64,000 bases of DNA. Origin: an uncultured Bacillota bacterium. Lineage in GTDB: Bacteria; Bacillota; Clostridia; Oscillospirales; Oscillospiraceae. The notes below the pieces were generated by a model, which worked only from the letters and a program-made list of their open reading frames with translations, was not told the origin of the DNA and made no database searches. The DNA lies in assembly GCA_947073765.1 (NCBI GenBank), contig CAMTMZ010000002.1, positions 1 through 64,000 on the forward strand. The letters run 5' to 3'. Positions 1-8,313 of this stretch are shown in pieces; within the stretch, counting starts at the first letter, position 1; each line of letters begins with the position of its first letter. A program made the position numbers and the translations under genes.

Positions 1-70
1 GTGGCCTGTACAGCAAATATTTTGTTGAGGTTACCACAACCAGTTGGCTGTAGTCATGAAATCTGAGAAC

Positions 71-110
71 AAAAAACGGCCCTTTCCACAAAAAGAAACA
101 GCCGTTTTTG
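71..110 (-). terminator. Intrinsic terminator (acetyltransferase gene)
   Basis: A 9-bp inverted repeat (AAAAACGGC / GCCGTTTTT) with a 20-nt loop lies just past the stop codon of the minus-strand acetyltransferase gene. Read on the minus strand it ends in a run of T. The plus strand also has a T run, so it may also serve a plus-strand gene entering from outside the window. Confidence 0.7.
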
Positions 111-126
111 TATAATATGCAAGGTA

Positions 127-972
127 TCAATCAAATGCCAAGCCGAGGTAGCCTGTGGACTTCCAGTCCCAGGCGCGCTCCAGCTCCGGGGACAGCCACT
201 TGAGCATCCCGAATTTCACGTCGGGCCCCGGGGTTCGGACGGCAGCGCAGCCGGGGAGCTGCTTATTCAGGCAGGCCAGGACCTGCGCCTGCGCCTGCGG
301 GCAGGCAACCAGCTCCTTGACCAGCATGCGGCCATTCTCCAGCCCCTCGGAGCACAGCAGAGCGGTCCCCTTGGCCGTCTCGGCCAGGTACAGCCCGCCG
401 CCGGAGAGGCGGCAGCAGCCCTGCTGGTATTCCAGCGCATCCGGCGGATAGGCGATATGGGGGATCTCCGCCAAAATGGCCGCCCGGAGCCGGGCATACT
501 GCTTCGCGTCCACCGGCTTCAGCGCAAAGGGGCAAAGCAGCTCCTCATCCTCCCCCGGGGCGGCTTGGCTGTAGGTAAAGCACTCCCGAAAGCCGTTGGC
601 GCCAAAAAAGTCGTGGAGGGAGGGCTCCGCCGGCACGGTAGTGACAGCGGGAATATTCAGGGAGCGGAAGTATTCGTCCGCCCCGGCCAGCAGTTTTCCA
701 GCCAGGCCCTGCCCCCGGCAGTCGGGATGGGTGGCCACAGCGTAGAGATAGGCCGCCCGGTACTCCCCCTGACCGGGGACCACGAAAGTGGTGTCGAACC
801 AGGCGGTCATGGAGCGTACCAGCCCGTCTTCCTCCAGCACCATTACCTGCCCGGGGCGGTAGTAGCTGTTATAGAAGTTGTCGATATAGGGGTCGCTGTC
901 TCCAAAGGCCAGTTTCCACAGCTCACGCTGGGCGGGCACATCCTCCGGAACGGAGGGGCGGACCAAAAGCAT
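127..972 (-). CDS. GNAT family N-acetyltransferase
   Basis: This encodes a 281-residue protein whose first half looks like a GNAT domain, which moves an acetyl group from acetyl-CoA to an amine. The acetyl-CoA loop is visible around residues 79-95 (VATHPDCRGQGLAGKLL), followed by a typical FFGANGF end-of-domain motif. The second half (about 150-281) is less recognisable. I chose the ATG at 972 because AGAAAGGG sits just upstream; a start 15 codons earlier has no such site. The substrate cannot be read from sequence. It appears to be the last gene of its unit, since a terminator follows directly. Confidence 0.8.
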   Translation of the reverse strand: MLLVRPSVPEDVPAQRELWKLAFGDSDPYIDNFYNSYYRPGQVMVLEEDGLVRSMTAWFDTTFVVPGQGEYRAAYLYAVATHPDCRGQGLAGKLLAGADEYFRSLNIPAVTTVPAEPSLHDFFGANGFRECFTYSQAAPGEDEELLCPFALKPVDAKQYARLRAAILAEIPHIAYPPDALEYQQGCCRLSGGGLYLAETAKGTALLCSEGLENGRMLVKELVACPQAQAQVLACLNKQLPGCAAVRTPGPDVKFGMLKWLSPELERAWDWKSTGYLGLAFD

Positions 973-1022
973 GGGATCACCCTTTCTTCTGCAAGGGACG
1001 GCCTGGGGCAGCCCCAATTATC

Positions 1023-1232
1023 TCAATAGTCCGGGTAAATATCGCTCTTCTTGGGCATGATGAGGGCGCAGATCAGGTAGGCCCAGAAGCCGAAGGTGCC
1101 GCAGAAAAACGCGATGACCCAGCCTACCCGGACCAGGGTGGGGTCAATATCGAAATACTCCGAGATGCCGCCGCATACGCCGCACAGCATCTTATAGGGG
1201 CCCTCTGTCCGATACAGTCTCTTGCTTCCCAT
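1023..1232 (-). CDS. PspC domain small membrane protein
   Basis: This is a 69-residue protein made almost entirely of one PspC domain. It has the family pattern of a short basic start, GVCGGISEYFDIDPTLVRVGW, and a single hydrophobic segment (about residues 38-58), ending in a charged tail. PspC proteins act at the cytoplasmic membrane in envelope-stress responses; stand-alone copies in Firmicutes have no settled role. An AAAGGAG ribosome site precedes the ATG. It lies between the acetyltransferase gene and a membrane-protein gene on the same strand. Confidence 0.85.
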   Translation of the reverse strand: MGSKRLYRTEGPYKMLCGVCGGISEYFDIDPTLVRVGWVIAFFCGTFGFWAYLICALIMPKKSDIYPDY

Positions 1233-1328
1233 TTATATCGCTCCTTTACAATTGTTGTGGGGTGGTTTCTGCATTACATGATACGCCCCAAGGATTGAAA
1301 ATACCATAGGGAAAGGATGAAGAAATGA

Positions 1329-1901
1329 TTAAAATTTGGTCAGCAGGAAAAGCTTCCTGGTCAGAAGGGATGTGGAGATGGTGAAAAATACCTCCAGGGC
1401 GGTGGACACCATTTGGGGGATGAGGAAGAGGACGGCGCACCCCGCCGCGATCAGCCCCCAAACCAGGAGCGGGCGGGTATAGCGGGCGGGATCGCTCCGG
1501 CGCAGGGAGAGGATAATCAGCAGCAGAGCCAGCATCAGCAGCACACAGGCTCCGGCGGCCAAAGCGACATGGAGGGCGGCGTACCTGGGGAAGTAGGCAG
1601 GCAGATAGGGAATGGCCAAAGCGTAGGCCAGAGACAGCACGGCGCAGACGGTGAGCAGCCGCACGCATATCCGCGGCCACCGGGTGGGGAGGGCAAAAGA
1701 TAGGCTGTTCAGCATAACGAAGAAGTACCCTCCGGCCAGGATGCCCCAGTAGATAAATCCCCGGTAGTGGTCCGGGCCGGTGACGGCGATGACGGAAAAA
1801 TTAGTACCGAACCACTGTACGCTTCCGGCAAACAGAAGAGTATAGGCCGGAATAAGGAAACAGGCGAAGAAATTCAGAAAAAAAAGCTTCAATCTGTCCA
1901 T
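1329..1901 (-). CDS. Hypothetical multi-pass membrane protein
   Basis: I do not recognise this 190-residue protein. It has about five hydrophobic segments (near residues 5-25, 48-70, 80-100, 108-132 and 143-170) joined by short basic loops, so it is an integral membrane protein. Its ATG overlaps the stop codon of the DEAD-box helicase gene by one base (TAATG), so the two are likely translationally coupled and share a transcript. The coupling does not show a shared function. Confidence 0.65.
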   Translation of the reverse strand: MDRLKLFFLNFFACFLIPAYTLLFAGSVQWFGTNFSVIAVTGPDHYRGFIYWGILAGGYFFVMLNSLSFALPTRWPRICVRLLTVCAVLSLAYALAIPYLPAYFPRYAALHVALAAGACVLLMLALLLIILSLRRSDPARYTRPLLVWGLIAAGCAVLFLIPQMVSTALEVFFTISTSLLTRKLFLLTKF

Positions 1902-3079
1902 TACTTTTCTACAGCGGCGACCAGATCGCCCTTTTCGTTGAAGTAGACCGTTCGGATCTGGCTGCCGGTGGATTTTATAATATCGTCCAGCCGCAGTCCC
2001 TCCGTAATGGAGGACACCAGGGAAAAGGCTACCCCGTGGCGCTTGGCCCTGCCGGTGCGGCCGATGCGGTGGATGTAGTATTCGTTCTCATCGGGCACGT
2101 CGTAGTTGAACACAGCGTCCACGTCGTCGATATCCAGCCCCCGGGCGGCCACATCGGTGGCGGCCAGCACCCGCATCTTGCCCTCCCGGAACTTTTTTAA
2201 GGTGTGCTCTCGAAGGGACTGGGTGATGTCGCCATGGATGGCCTGGCAGCTGATCCCGCGCATCCCCAGCAGGCCGGCCAGACGGTCGGTCATGTTCTTG
2301 GTGTTGCAGAAGGCGATTACCCGCTCATAATCCCCCATTTCCAGCAGCCGGACCATAATATCCGCTTTCTCATTGCGCTCCACATCCAGCCGGTACTGGG
2401 CGATGTCGGGCCGGTTCTCCTGGTCGGACTGAACGGTGATCTCCACCGGCTCCCGCTGGTATACCCAGGAGATATCCAGCACCTCCCGGGATATGGTGGC
2501 GGAGAACATACCCAGGTTTTTCCGGTGGGGCATTTGATCCAGAATGTGGGTCACGTCCCGTACAAAGCCCATGTCCAGCATCCGGTCAGCCTCATCCAGC
2601 ACCACCGTTTCCACCCTGTCCAGGCGGACGGTGTGCCGCTTCATATGGTCCATCAGCCGCCCGGGGGTGGCCACAACAATCTGGGGCTTTTTTTTCAGCT
2701 GATTGATCTGTCCGCCGATGGGCTGGCCGCCGTAGAGGCACACCACCCGCACCCCCTCTTTAAAGGCGCACAGGACCCGCAACTCGTCCTGAATCTGGAT
2801 GGCCAGCTCCCGGGTGGGGGCCAGCACCAGGCCGGTGATATCGATCCCGGCGGGGTCGGTATGCTCCACCATGGGGATGCCGAAGGCAAAGGTCTTTCCT
2901 GTCCCTGTGGGGGCCTTGGCGATGACGTCCTTCCAGTCCATGAACCAGGGGATGGCCCCGGTTTGAATGGGGGTGGCCTCAACATACCCCTTTTTCTCAA
3001 TGGCCCGCATCAGCTCCGGCGACAGACCCATCTCAAGGTAGCGGGCCGTCCCGCTGACGGTAGTTCCGTTAATCTCCAT
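1901..3079 (-). CDS. DEAD-box ATP-dependent RNA helicase
   Basis: This 392-residue protein is a compact DEAD-box RNA helicase. Motifs appear in the family order: Q motif (ATPIQTGAIP), Walker A (APTGTGKT), PTRELA, TPGRLMD, Walker B DEAD (VLDEADRML), SAT (FSATIS), and the C-terminal ARGLDIDD and HRIGRTGR motifs. There is almost no extension beyond the two RecA domains, unlike DeaD/CsdA, so an RNA target cannot be inferred. Such enzymes remodel RNA duplexes in ribosome assembly or mRNA decay. A promoter lies at 3116-3143, and its stop overlaps the next gene. Confidence 0.93.
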   Translation of the reverse strand: MEINGTTVSGTARYLEMGLSPELMRAIEKKGYVEATPIQTGAIPWFMDWKDVIAKAPTGTGKTFAFGIPMVEHTDPAGIDITGLVLAPTRELAIQIQDELRVLCAFKEGVRVVCLYGGQPIGGQINQLKKKPQIVVATPGRLMDHMKRHTVRLDRVETVVLDEADRMLDMGFVRDVTHILDQMPHRKNLGMFSATISREVLDISWVYQREPVEITVQSDQENRPDIAQYRLDVERNEKADIMVRLLEMGDYERVIAFCNTKNMTDRLAGLLGMRGISCQAIHGDITQSLREHTLKKFREGKMRVLAATDVAARGLDIDDVDAVFNYDVPDENEYYIHRIGRTGRAKRHGVAFSLVSSITEGLRLDDIIKSTGSQIRTVYFNEKGDLVAAVEK

Positions 3080-3115
3080 AATAGTATCCCTCTTCTATAT
3101 AATCTATCATCCTAT

Positions 3116-3143
3116 ATTATACCTGTTTTTTCAGGATTGTCCA
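3116..3143 (-). promoter_or_regulatory. Sigma-A-like promoter of the DEAD-box helicase gene
   Basis: On the minus strand TGGACA (-35) and a perfect TATAAT (-10) are separated by 16 bp, about 40 nt upstream of the helicase ATG. A small CCTG-T6-CAGG hairpin overlaps the spacer. Confidence 0.65.
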
Positions 3144-3156
3144 TCCTTTTGCGAAA

Positions 3157-3188
3157 AGATGCCCGCAGTCCAGTCCGGACTGCGGGCA
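3157..3188 (-). terminator. Intrinsic terminator after the HtrA gene
   Basis: An 11-bp GC-rich inverted repeat (GCCCGCAGTCC and its complement) is followed on the minus strand by ATCTTTTC. It sits 20 nt past the HtrA stop codon. Confidence 0.8.
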
Positions 3189-3208
3189 ATGGAGGGGAAA
3201 TCTGATGC

Positions 3209-4585
3209 TTACCACGGGAACATGTTTCCAAAAGGCCACTGATAGTAGTAACCGTTGTCCTGTCCGCCCTGGGATGGCTGCTGCTGACTGTTCTCCTGAA
3301 GCTGGTTGCGGCTTTCTGTCTCAGAGTTTTTCTCATCAAAGGTGACGGTGAGCTTCAGCTCCTGCCGGTCCCGGATCACGGTAAGGGTGGCTGTGTCGCC
3401 GGCTCTGTAGTTGGTGGAAAGGGCGGCGGTGAGGGCGGAGGAGGAGTCGATGGCGGTGTCGTCAATGGCGGTAATAATGTCATTGGACTGGAGGCCGGCC
3501 TTCTGGGCGCAGGAGCCCTCGGCCACATAGCTGACAGCGGCGCCGGCGGCCACGCCGTAGCGCTGGGCCTCGGAGGAAACATTGGTCACCTGAACGCCCA
3601 GATAGGGCTTGCCGGTGACGTAGCCGTGCTGAATCAGGTCGGAGAGAATGTTCTTCACGTCGTTGATAGGCAGGGCGAAGCCCAGGCCCTCGGCGCTGAC
3701 GCCGGAGGAGGATTGGGTATATTTGGCTGTTGTGATGCCAATCACATTGCCGTACCGGTCAAAGAGGGGGCCGCCGGAGTTGCCTGGGTTAATGGCGCAG
3801 TCGGTCTGGAGTACGTTGAGGGTGGTGTTGTCCCCATTCTCCCCGGTGGTGATGAGCCGGTCCAGGGCGGACACCAGTCCGCCGGTGAGGGAGTAGGTCA
3901 GTTCGCCCAGGGGGTTGCCAATGGTGTAGACGCTCTCACCCACCACCAGTTTAGAACTGTCTCCCAGGGTGACGGGGGTGAGGCCGGCGGCCTCAATTTT
4001 GAGCACTGCCACGTCGTTGTCCTTCTCACCCCCCACCAGCTTGGCGTCGTACTTGTCGCCGCTGGCAAAGGTTACCTGAATGGTGACGGAGCTGTCCTTC
4101 ACGGCGCTCTCAATCACGTGGTAGTTGGTGGCGATGTAGCCGTCCCGGCTGAGAACAAAGCCGGAGCCTGAGGCGGCGGAGGTGGTGGTCTGGCCAAAGA
4201 TGTTCACAGTGGTGTTCACCGTGATACCCACGCAGGAGGCCAGATTGGCGGCGTAGAGCTGCTCGGGGGTCATGGGCTGACCGTTGTTGGTGTTGACAAC
4301 GGTTTCCACCCGAGGCCGGTCCTCCTCATAGATGGTAGTGAGGTTTTTCGGCTGGACGGACTTGGTGTAGAGGTAGGCCCCGCCCACCCCCGCACCGCCT
4401 CCGGCGATGGCACAGGCCAGCACCAGAGCCACAACCCTGGCCGCGCCTCCCTTTTTTCTGCTGGGGCGCTGTGTTCCGCCGGTGCTGAGCTGGGTGCCGG
4501 GCACTGCCGGCTCGGGGTCCATATAGCCGCCGAAGCCTCCCCGGTAGCCGTCGTTTTCACTGTTGTAGAAGTTGAACTCGTCCAT
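3209..4585 (-). CDS. htrA: HtrA/DegP-type serine protease with PDZ domain
   Basis: This 458-residue protein is a membrane-anchored HtrA protease. It has a flexible N-terminus, one membrane segment near residues 55-75, a trypsin-like domain and a C-terminal PDZ domain (about 340-425), then a Gln/Ser-rich tail. The catalytic triad is readable: His156 (NYHVIE), Asp191 (NDVAVLKI) and Ser270 (GNSGGP). HtrA enzymes degrade or refold damaged exported proteins outside the membrane. The ATG at 4585 has GAAAGGAG upstream; an ATG ten codons earlier has no site. It is transcribed alone, with T-rich repeats near its likely promoter. Confidence 0.95.
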   Translation of the reverse strand: MDEFNFYNSENDGYRGGFGGYMDPEPAVPGTQLSTGGTQRPSRKKGGAARVVALVLACAIAGGGAGVGGAYLYTKSVQPKNLTTIYEEDRPRVETVVNTNNGQPMTPEQLYAANLASCVGITVNTTVNIFGQTTTSAASGSGFVLSRDGYIATNYHVIESAVKDSSVTIQVTFASGDKYDAKLVGGEKDNDVAVLKIEAAGLTPVTLGDSSKLVVGESVYTIGNPLGELTYSLTGGLVSALDRLITTGENGDNTTLNVLQTDCAINPGNSGGPLFDRYGNVIGITTAKYTQSSSGVSAEGLGFALPINDVKNILSDLIQHGYVTGKPYLGVQVTNVSSEAQRYGVAAGAAVSYVAEGSCAQKAGLQSNDIITAIDDTAIDSSSALTAALSTNYRAGDTATLTVIRDRQELKLTVTFDEKNSETESRNQLQENSQQQPSQGGQDNGYYYQWPFGNMFPW

Positions 4586-4642
4586 GATAAAAACGCTCCT
4601 TTCGAAACGGATCATTTTCAGGTGCTCCCTGGAACTGAAAAT

Positions 4643-4680
4643 ATCATAACGCCGAAATATGAAAAAAACATGAAGAAAAA
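4643..4680 (-). promoter_or_regulatory. Candidate HtrA promoter with T-rich TTCAT repeats
   Basis: On the minus strand a TATGAT -10 box (4643-4648) is preceded by two TTCAT repeats 11 bp apart in a T-rich stretch (4658-4680), where a -35 box would lie. No good -35 hexamer is present, which suggests activator dependence. Confidence 0.4.
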
Positions 4681-4774
4681 CAACTTAAATTTTAAACGTT
4701 TTCAGAAAAGTTTGGGGAAATTATGAACGAGCAGGGGACGGCCTCACGGGCCGGCTGTACGCCGGGCCTGCCCT

Positions 4775-5929
4775 CTATTCAGGCCGCTCCGATAGAACAG
4801 CGGCAATATCCCGTGCGGCGGCCTCCAGGTCAAGCCGCGTTCCACGAAACATTCCCATCCCGGCCAGATTAAGCATTACCAGCAGAACCACAGGGCCAAA
4901 CACCATCCCCAGCACCCCGGCCAGCTTCATGCCCACGTAGATGCTCACGAGGGACAGGATGGGGGACAAACCGGTCTGGTCGCCTACGAATTTTGGCTCC
5001 ATCACCCGGCGGAACAGGGCGATTACCCCCCATATGGCCATCAGTTCCGCGGCGGCGGTAAAATCCCTGGTGAACAGGGCGACAAAGGCCCACGGAACCA
5101 TCACGGTGCCCGCACCGATAATGGGGATAAAGTCCATTACCGCCAGCCCAAGGGCCAGCAGCAGGCCATAGGGCTGCCCTGTGAGGAAGAAGCCGATCAA
5201 CAGAATGAAGAACACACCAACCGACAGCAGAAATTCCGCCTTGACATAGCCTCCAAAGGCCCCCAACGCGGTGGAGCGCAGCTGGCTAAGAAAGCGCAGA
5301 ACACCTTCGTCCAGGTGCTGAACATACCGGCTGCGCAGATAGGGGTAGTCCGCCGTAAGCAGAAAGGTGGCCATAACGAAGATCACCAGAGCCACCAGGA
5401 AGGACGGCAGCCCCATGGCCTTTTCTCCTGCCTCCAGCCCCAGGCTGGCCAGGGCGTCGGGCACTACTTCATACAGCCATTGGAACAGCTCGTCTCCCGC
5501 GCTCTCCACGATTTGGGTGACCTGGGGGGGCACCAGAGTGAGAAAATGGGCAAGAAGCTCCTCCAGCTGATCCATTACGGCCTGCATGCTGTCCAGCAGG
5601 TAGCTCCAGTTGCGCGCCAGCGACATCAGCTGTCCTGCGGCGGCATAGACCAGAAGGGCCAGAGCGCCCCCCAGCAGGCCGAAAAGGAGCAGCAGAAGCA
5701 GCAGGGTGAGGGCGTGGCGGTTCCAGCCCAGGGCACGCTGCAATTTTTTTACCAGGGGGTTGAGCAGGGCGGCGGCGGCCAGGGCGAAGAGGAACGGGGC
5801 GAAAAGAGCCAGCAGGGATCGGCCGAAGCGCAGCACAAGGTACACCGTCAGCGCTGTCAAGACCAGCCGAATGCCCAGCCGCAGCCACAGCGCCCCCCGC
5901 TGTTTCCAGGTGAGCTGTCTGTTATTCAT
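4775..5929 (-). CDS. AI-2E family transporter (PerM/YtvI-like membrane protein)
   Basis: This 384-residue protein has the AI-2E/PerM family layout: paired hydrophobic segments near the N-terminus (about 15-90), a long amphipathic middle region (about 100-190), then a second cluster of membrane segments to about residue 360. The family includes TqsA, an autoinducer-2 exporter, and Na+/H+ antiporters, so the substrate is not certain. I chose the ATG at 5929 because AAGGAGG lies eight bases upstream; an in-frame GTG three codons earlier overlaps that site. It appears to be a single-gene unit. Confidence 0.85.
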   Translation of the reverse strand: MNNRQLTWKQRGALWLRLGIRLVLTALTVYLVLRFGRSLLALFAPFLFALAAAALLNPLVKKLQRALGWNRHALTLLLLLLLFGLLGGALALLVYAAAGQLMSLARNWSYLLDSMQAVMDQLEELLAHFLTLVPPQVTQIVESAGDELFQWLYEVVPDALASLGLEAGEKAMGLPSFLVALVIFVMATFLLTADYPYLRSRYVQHLDEGVLRFLSQLRSTALGAFGGYVKAEFLLSVGVFFILLIGFFLTGQPYGLLLALGLAVMDFIPIIGAGTVMVPWAFVALFTRDFTAAAELMAIWGVIALFRRVMEPKFVGDQTGLSPILSLVSIYVGMKLAGVLGMVFGPVVLLVMLNLAGMGMFRGTRLDLEAAARDIAAVLSERPE

Positions 5930-5981
5930 GGAGCGCACCTCCTTGAATTATAGCATACCACAAACAGAATGAATAATCTGT

Positions 5982-6021
5982 AAAATAAAAAGCTCAGCCG
6001 CAAAAGAGCAGCTGAAGCTTT
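5982..6021 (-). terminator. Intrinsic terminator after the DegV gene
   Basis: On the minus strand an imperfect hairpin (AAGCTTCAGCTG ... CGGCTGAGCTT) is followed by TTTTATTTT. It lies directly after the DegV stop codon. Confidence 0.8.
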
Positions 6022-6027
6022 CAAACA

Positions 6028-6891
6028 TTACGTCCGGTAAACCAGTCCGATAAGGTTAGGACCTGCGTTGATGGCGATCACGCCGCCGATGTGATAGCAC
6101 AAGGCGGGCTGCTCTCCCAGTTCCAGACGGCACAGGTCCAGCAGCCTGTCAGACTGCTCAACGTTGTTCCCCAGAATCATCAGGTAGGGGGTGCCGGCCC
6201 TTCGCTCCGCCTTGCACAGCTCCACCAGCCTGGAGACCACCGCCTTCTCACCCCGGACCTTCGCCAGAATTTTAGATTCCCCATCGGTAAAGGTCATTAC
6301 AGGTTTCAGCCCAAGAGCCTCCCCTACAAAGGCGGCGGCGGCGGAAATCCGGCCCGACTTCTTAGCAAAGCGCAGGTCCAGCGGAGAGAAGATCACCCGC
6401 ACATGGTCCACCCAGTCCTGAATAAAGTCCACAATCTCCTGGGACTGGCTTCCGTCCACGGCCATTCTGGCTCCCTGAACCACGGCCCAGCCGTAGCCCA
6501 TGGTGTAGTTCAGCGCGTCGATAATGTGGATGTGAAACGTCTCCCGGGCCTCCGGGTGGTCCTTGTAAAACTCGCCTCTGGCCTGGTACGCGTTGGCGCA
6601 GGTGGCGGAGCCCTTGGAGTTGATGGAGGTGTGGATCAAATCGGTATATCCCGCCTCCCAGGCCGCCTCAAACACCTCAGTAAACACGTAGGGGTTGAGC
6701 TGGGCGTGGGTGGGAATCTGGGGGGCAGACAGGAGCATGTCATAAAATTCCTGAGGAGTAAAGTCAAAGCCGTCGTTATATTCCCGGTCACCCATGGCGA
6801 TGGGGAAGGGAAGTACCTGAATATCCAGCTCCTCCCGCAGGGAGACGGGGATATCGGCGGCGGAGTCGGTGGTAAATTTGATGCGCGCCAT
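6028..6891 (-). CDS. DegV family fatty-acid-binding protein
   Basis: This 287-residue protein belongs to the DegV/FakB family. It begins with the typical IKFTTDSAADIP strand and has a TSINSKGSATCANAY loop and the KKSGRIS motif near residue 178, both characteristic. FakB proteins hold a fatty acid so that the kinase FakA can phosphorylate it for phospholipid synthesis; many DegV members are assigned by homology only. No fakA is in this window. The gene is flanked by its own promoter (6952-6980) and terminator, so it is monocistronic. Confidence 0.9.
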   Translation of the reverse strand: MARIKFTTDSAADIPVSLREELDIQVLPFPIAMGDREYNDGFDFTPQEFYDMLLSAPQIPTHAQLNPYVFTEVFEAAWEAGYTDLIHTSINSKGSATCANAYQARGEFYKDHPEARETFHIHIIDALNYTMGYGWAVVQGARMAVDGSQSQEIVDFIQDWVDHVRVIFSPLDLRFAKKSGRISAAAAFVGEALGLKPVMTFTDGESKILAKVRGEKAVVSRLVELCKAERRAGTPYLMILGNNVEQSDRLLDLCRLELGEQPALCYHIGGVIAINAGPNLIGLVYRT

Positions 6892-6951
6892 AGTCGGTCT
6901 CCTTCATCCGTCGGGCAAGAGGGCCCGGTAGTCGTTTGGAAAAGTACAGTT

Positions 6952-6980
6952 AGTATGGCAGAAAATACCGGGCTTGTCAA
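6952..6980 (-). promoter_or_regulatory. Sigma-A-like promoter of the DegV gene
   Basis: On the minus strand a perfect TTGACA and a CATACT -10 box are separated by 17 bp, about 60 nt upstream of the DegV ATG. Confidence 0.7.
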
Positions 6981-6992
6981 ATTAAAATACCA

Positions 6993-7205
6993 TTAAGGTT
7001 TCTCTTTTTTTTCAAGCTTCCGCCGTGTCCCGTCTGGGTACTGGATGTAGGTGCTGTCCAGCTGAGCGGTGAGGCTGGCTTTCACCGCGTCGATATACTC
7101 CCGGCGCAGGGTGTCCCGCTCGGCGGTCTCCTCCGGGGTCAGTCCCTCCGGCCCTTTGGCTTTCCGTGCCAGTTCGTTGATGCGGTCAATCTTCTTCTGC
7201 TCCAT
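6993..7205 (-). CDS. DUF896 domain protein (YnzC/YneV-like)
   Basis: This 70-residue protein matches the DUF896 family: an N-terminal helical hairpin (IDRINELARKAK ... LTPEETAERDTLRREYI) followed by a basic tail. The helical hairpin is known from the Bacillus YnzC structure, but the function is not established. Its ATG overlaps the ylmH stop codon by one base, so it is probably translated by coupling from the ylmH transcript. Confidence 0.9.
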   Translation of the reverse strand: MEQKKIDRINELARKAKGPEGLTPEETAERDTLRREYIDAVKASLTAQLDSTYIQYPDGTRRKLEKKEKP

Positions 7206-8005
7206 TAAATATACCTCTCAATTACCATTATGGTCCGGCCCTTTTTCGACAGTCCTGATACCTCTTTCACCACGCATTTGCCCAGCCCCCGGCAGGTAAT
7301 CACATCCCCCTCGGCTACCTGGCGGTCACCTTTCAGACATTCCCGGTGGTTGATGGCCGCCTTACCCGATGCGATGAGGGCGGCGGCCTTGCTCCGGGAC
7401 AGGGAGAAGCCGGCGGCCAGCACTGCGTCCAGCCGGGGGGCGGCCACCGTGTCCCGGATGGTTTTTACCTGGACAGGGGTAGGGACGAGCCGCTCCAGGG
7501 GAATCTCCGTAAACCTGGCTTTCCACCGGCCGGCGCCCTCCCACTGGGACAGGAGGATGGGGACGGCCTCCCGCAGGGCAGCCACCTGGCACAGCCCCGG
7601 CTGGGGAAGCAGGATGTCCCCCAGCACCTCCCGGGTGAGGCCCAGACCCATCAGGGAGCCCAGAATATCCCGGTGGGTGGGGGCGGCCCCGGCAGGAAAT
7701 TTGGCCTCCAGCGCGGCCAGCGGCCCGTCCAGGCCGCCGGGAGGGGCGTCCAGCTCCTGCCAGTCCGCCGGAAAAAAGCAGATATTCCGCTCGCTTTCCG
7801 GATACCCGCCCCAAAACAGGTGCCGGGGCTTGCCGCAGCTGTTCATCAAGTCTCTTACCGCGGCCTGTTCCCCCGGTGAGAGGAAGGGGGTGTGGGCGGG
7901 GACTCCCCGGTTCTGGGACAGCTCCAGCCTGTCCAGCGCCCGGGCCAGCAGAACACGCTCCTCCCCGTCGCGGGCACAGCGGTCCAGCAGCTCTTTTTTG
8001 TTCAT
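7205..8005 (-). CDS. ylmH: YlmH-family S4 domain RNA-binding protein
   Basis: This 266-residue protein has the YlmH layout: a mixed alpha/beta region in residues 1-180, then a C-terminal S4 RNA-binding domain (about 185-255) with RLDAVLAAGFSLSRSKA and a INHR turn. YlmH binds ribosomal RNA or stalled large subunits and is linked to ribosome quality control; in Bacillus it sits in the division and cell-wall region. Here it is instead paired with a DUF896 gene. The ATG at 8005 follows GGGGAGG; an upstream in-frame GTG overlaps that site. A strong promoter lies at 8032-8060. Confidence 0.9.
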   Translation of the reverse strand: MNKKELLDRCARDGEERVLLARALDRLELSQNRGVPAHTPFLSPGEQAAVRDLMNSCGKPRHLFWGGYPESERNICFFPADWQELDAPPGGLDGPLAALEAKFPAGAAPTHRDILGSLMGLGLTREVLGDILLPQPGLCQVAALREAVPILLSQWEGAGRWKARFTEIPLERLVPTPVQVKTIRDTVAAPRLDAVLAAGFSLSRSKAAALIASGKAAINHRECLKGDRQVAEGDVITCRGLGKCVVKEVSGLSKKGRTIMVIERYI

Positions 8006-8031
8006 GGCGCACACCTCCCCGTGTGGGGTAC

Positions 8032-8060
8032 AGTATATCGGCTGCGGAGGGGAATGTCAA
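8032..8060 (-). promoter_or_regulatory. Promoter of ylmH-DUF896
   Basis: On the minus strand TTGACA and TATACT are separated by 17 bp. The -35 box lies back to back with the plus-strand -35 box of the thiT promoter. Confidence 0.8.
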
Positions 8061-8068
8061 GGAATCAC

Positions 8069-8097
8069 TTGACAAACCTCTTCCGGCGGCCTACAAT
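8069..8097 (+). promoter_or_regulatory. Promoter of the TPP riboswitch-thiT unit
   Basis: TTGACA and TACAAT are separated by 17 bp, placing the transcription start about 20 nt before the TPP aptamer. Confidence 0.8.
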
Positions 8098-8121
8098 GGG
8101 TGAGAACCGCAGTACAATCGA

Positions 8122-8224
8122 ACACAGGGGCGCTGGGAGCGTAGTTTCCCGGCTGAGATGCAGAGGCAGATATGTTGTCTCCGGTCCCTTGAACCTGATC
8201 CGGGTAATGCCGGCGTAGGAAGTG
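8122..8224 (+). ncRNA. TPP riboswitch (THI element)
   Basis: The conserved blocks of the thiamine pyrophosphate aptamer are all present in order: ACAGGGG, GGCTGAGATG, CCCTTGAACCTGATC, CGGGTAATGCCGGCGTAGGAA. The aptamer switches off downstream expression when TPP binds. A further hairpin at 8256-8287 (ACCGCA/TGCGGT closing stem), 12 nt before the ribosome site, probably belongs to the expression platform. There is no strong T run, so the choice between transcriptional and translational control cannot be settled by eye. Confidence 0.95.
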
Positions 8225-8313
8225 GAAGAGAGATTTTGCCGTCGTCTCCTCTAAGACCGCACTACACCCGTCCGGATGTAATGCGGTATCTCACTTTATT
8301 GGAGGAAACGACT

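Noticed and set aside
3..53. Possible 3' end of a plus-strand gene entering the window (a frame ending LYSKYFVEVTTTSWL, stop at 51-53).
   Set aside because: Only 17 codons are visible, and another frame is also open here. There is too little to call a gene, although the bidirectional terminator at 71-110 would fit one.
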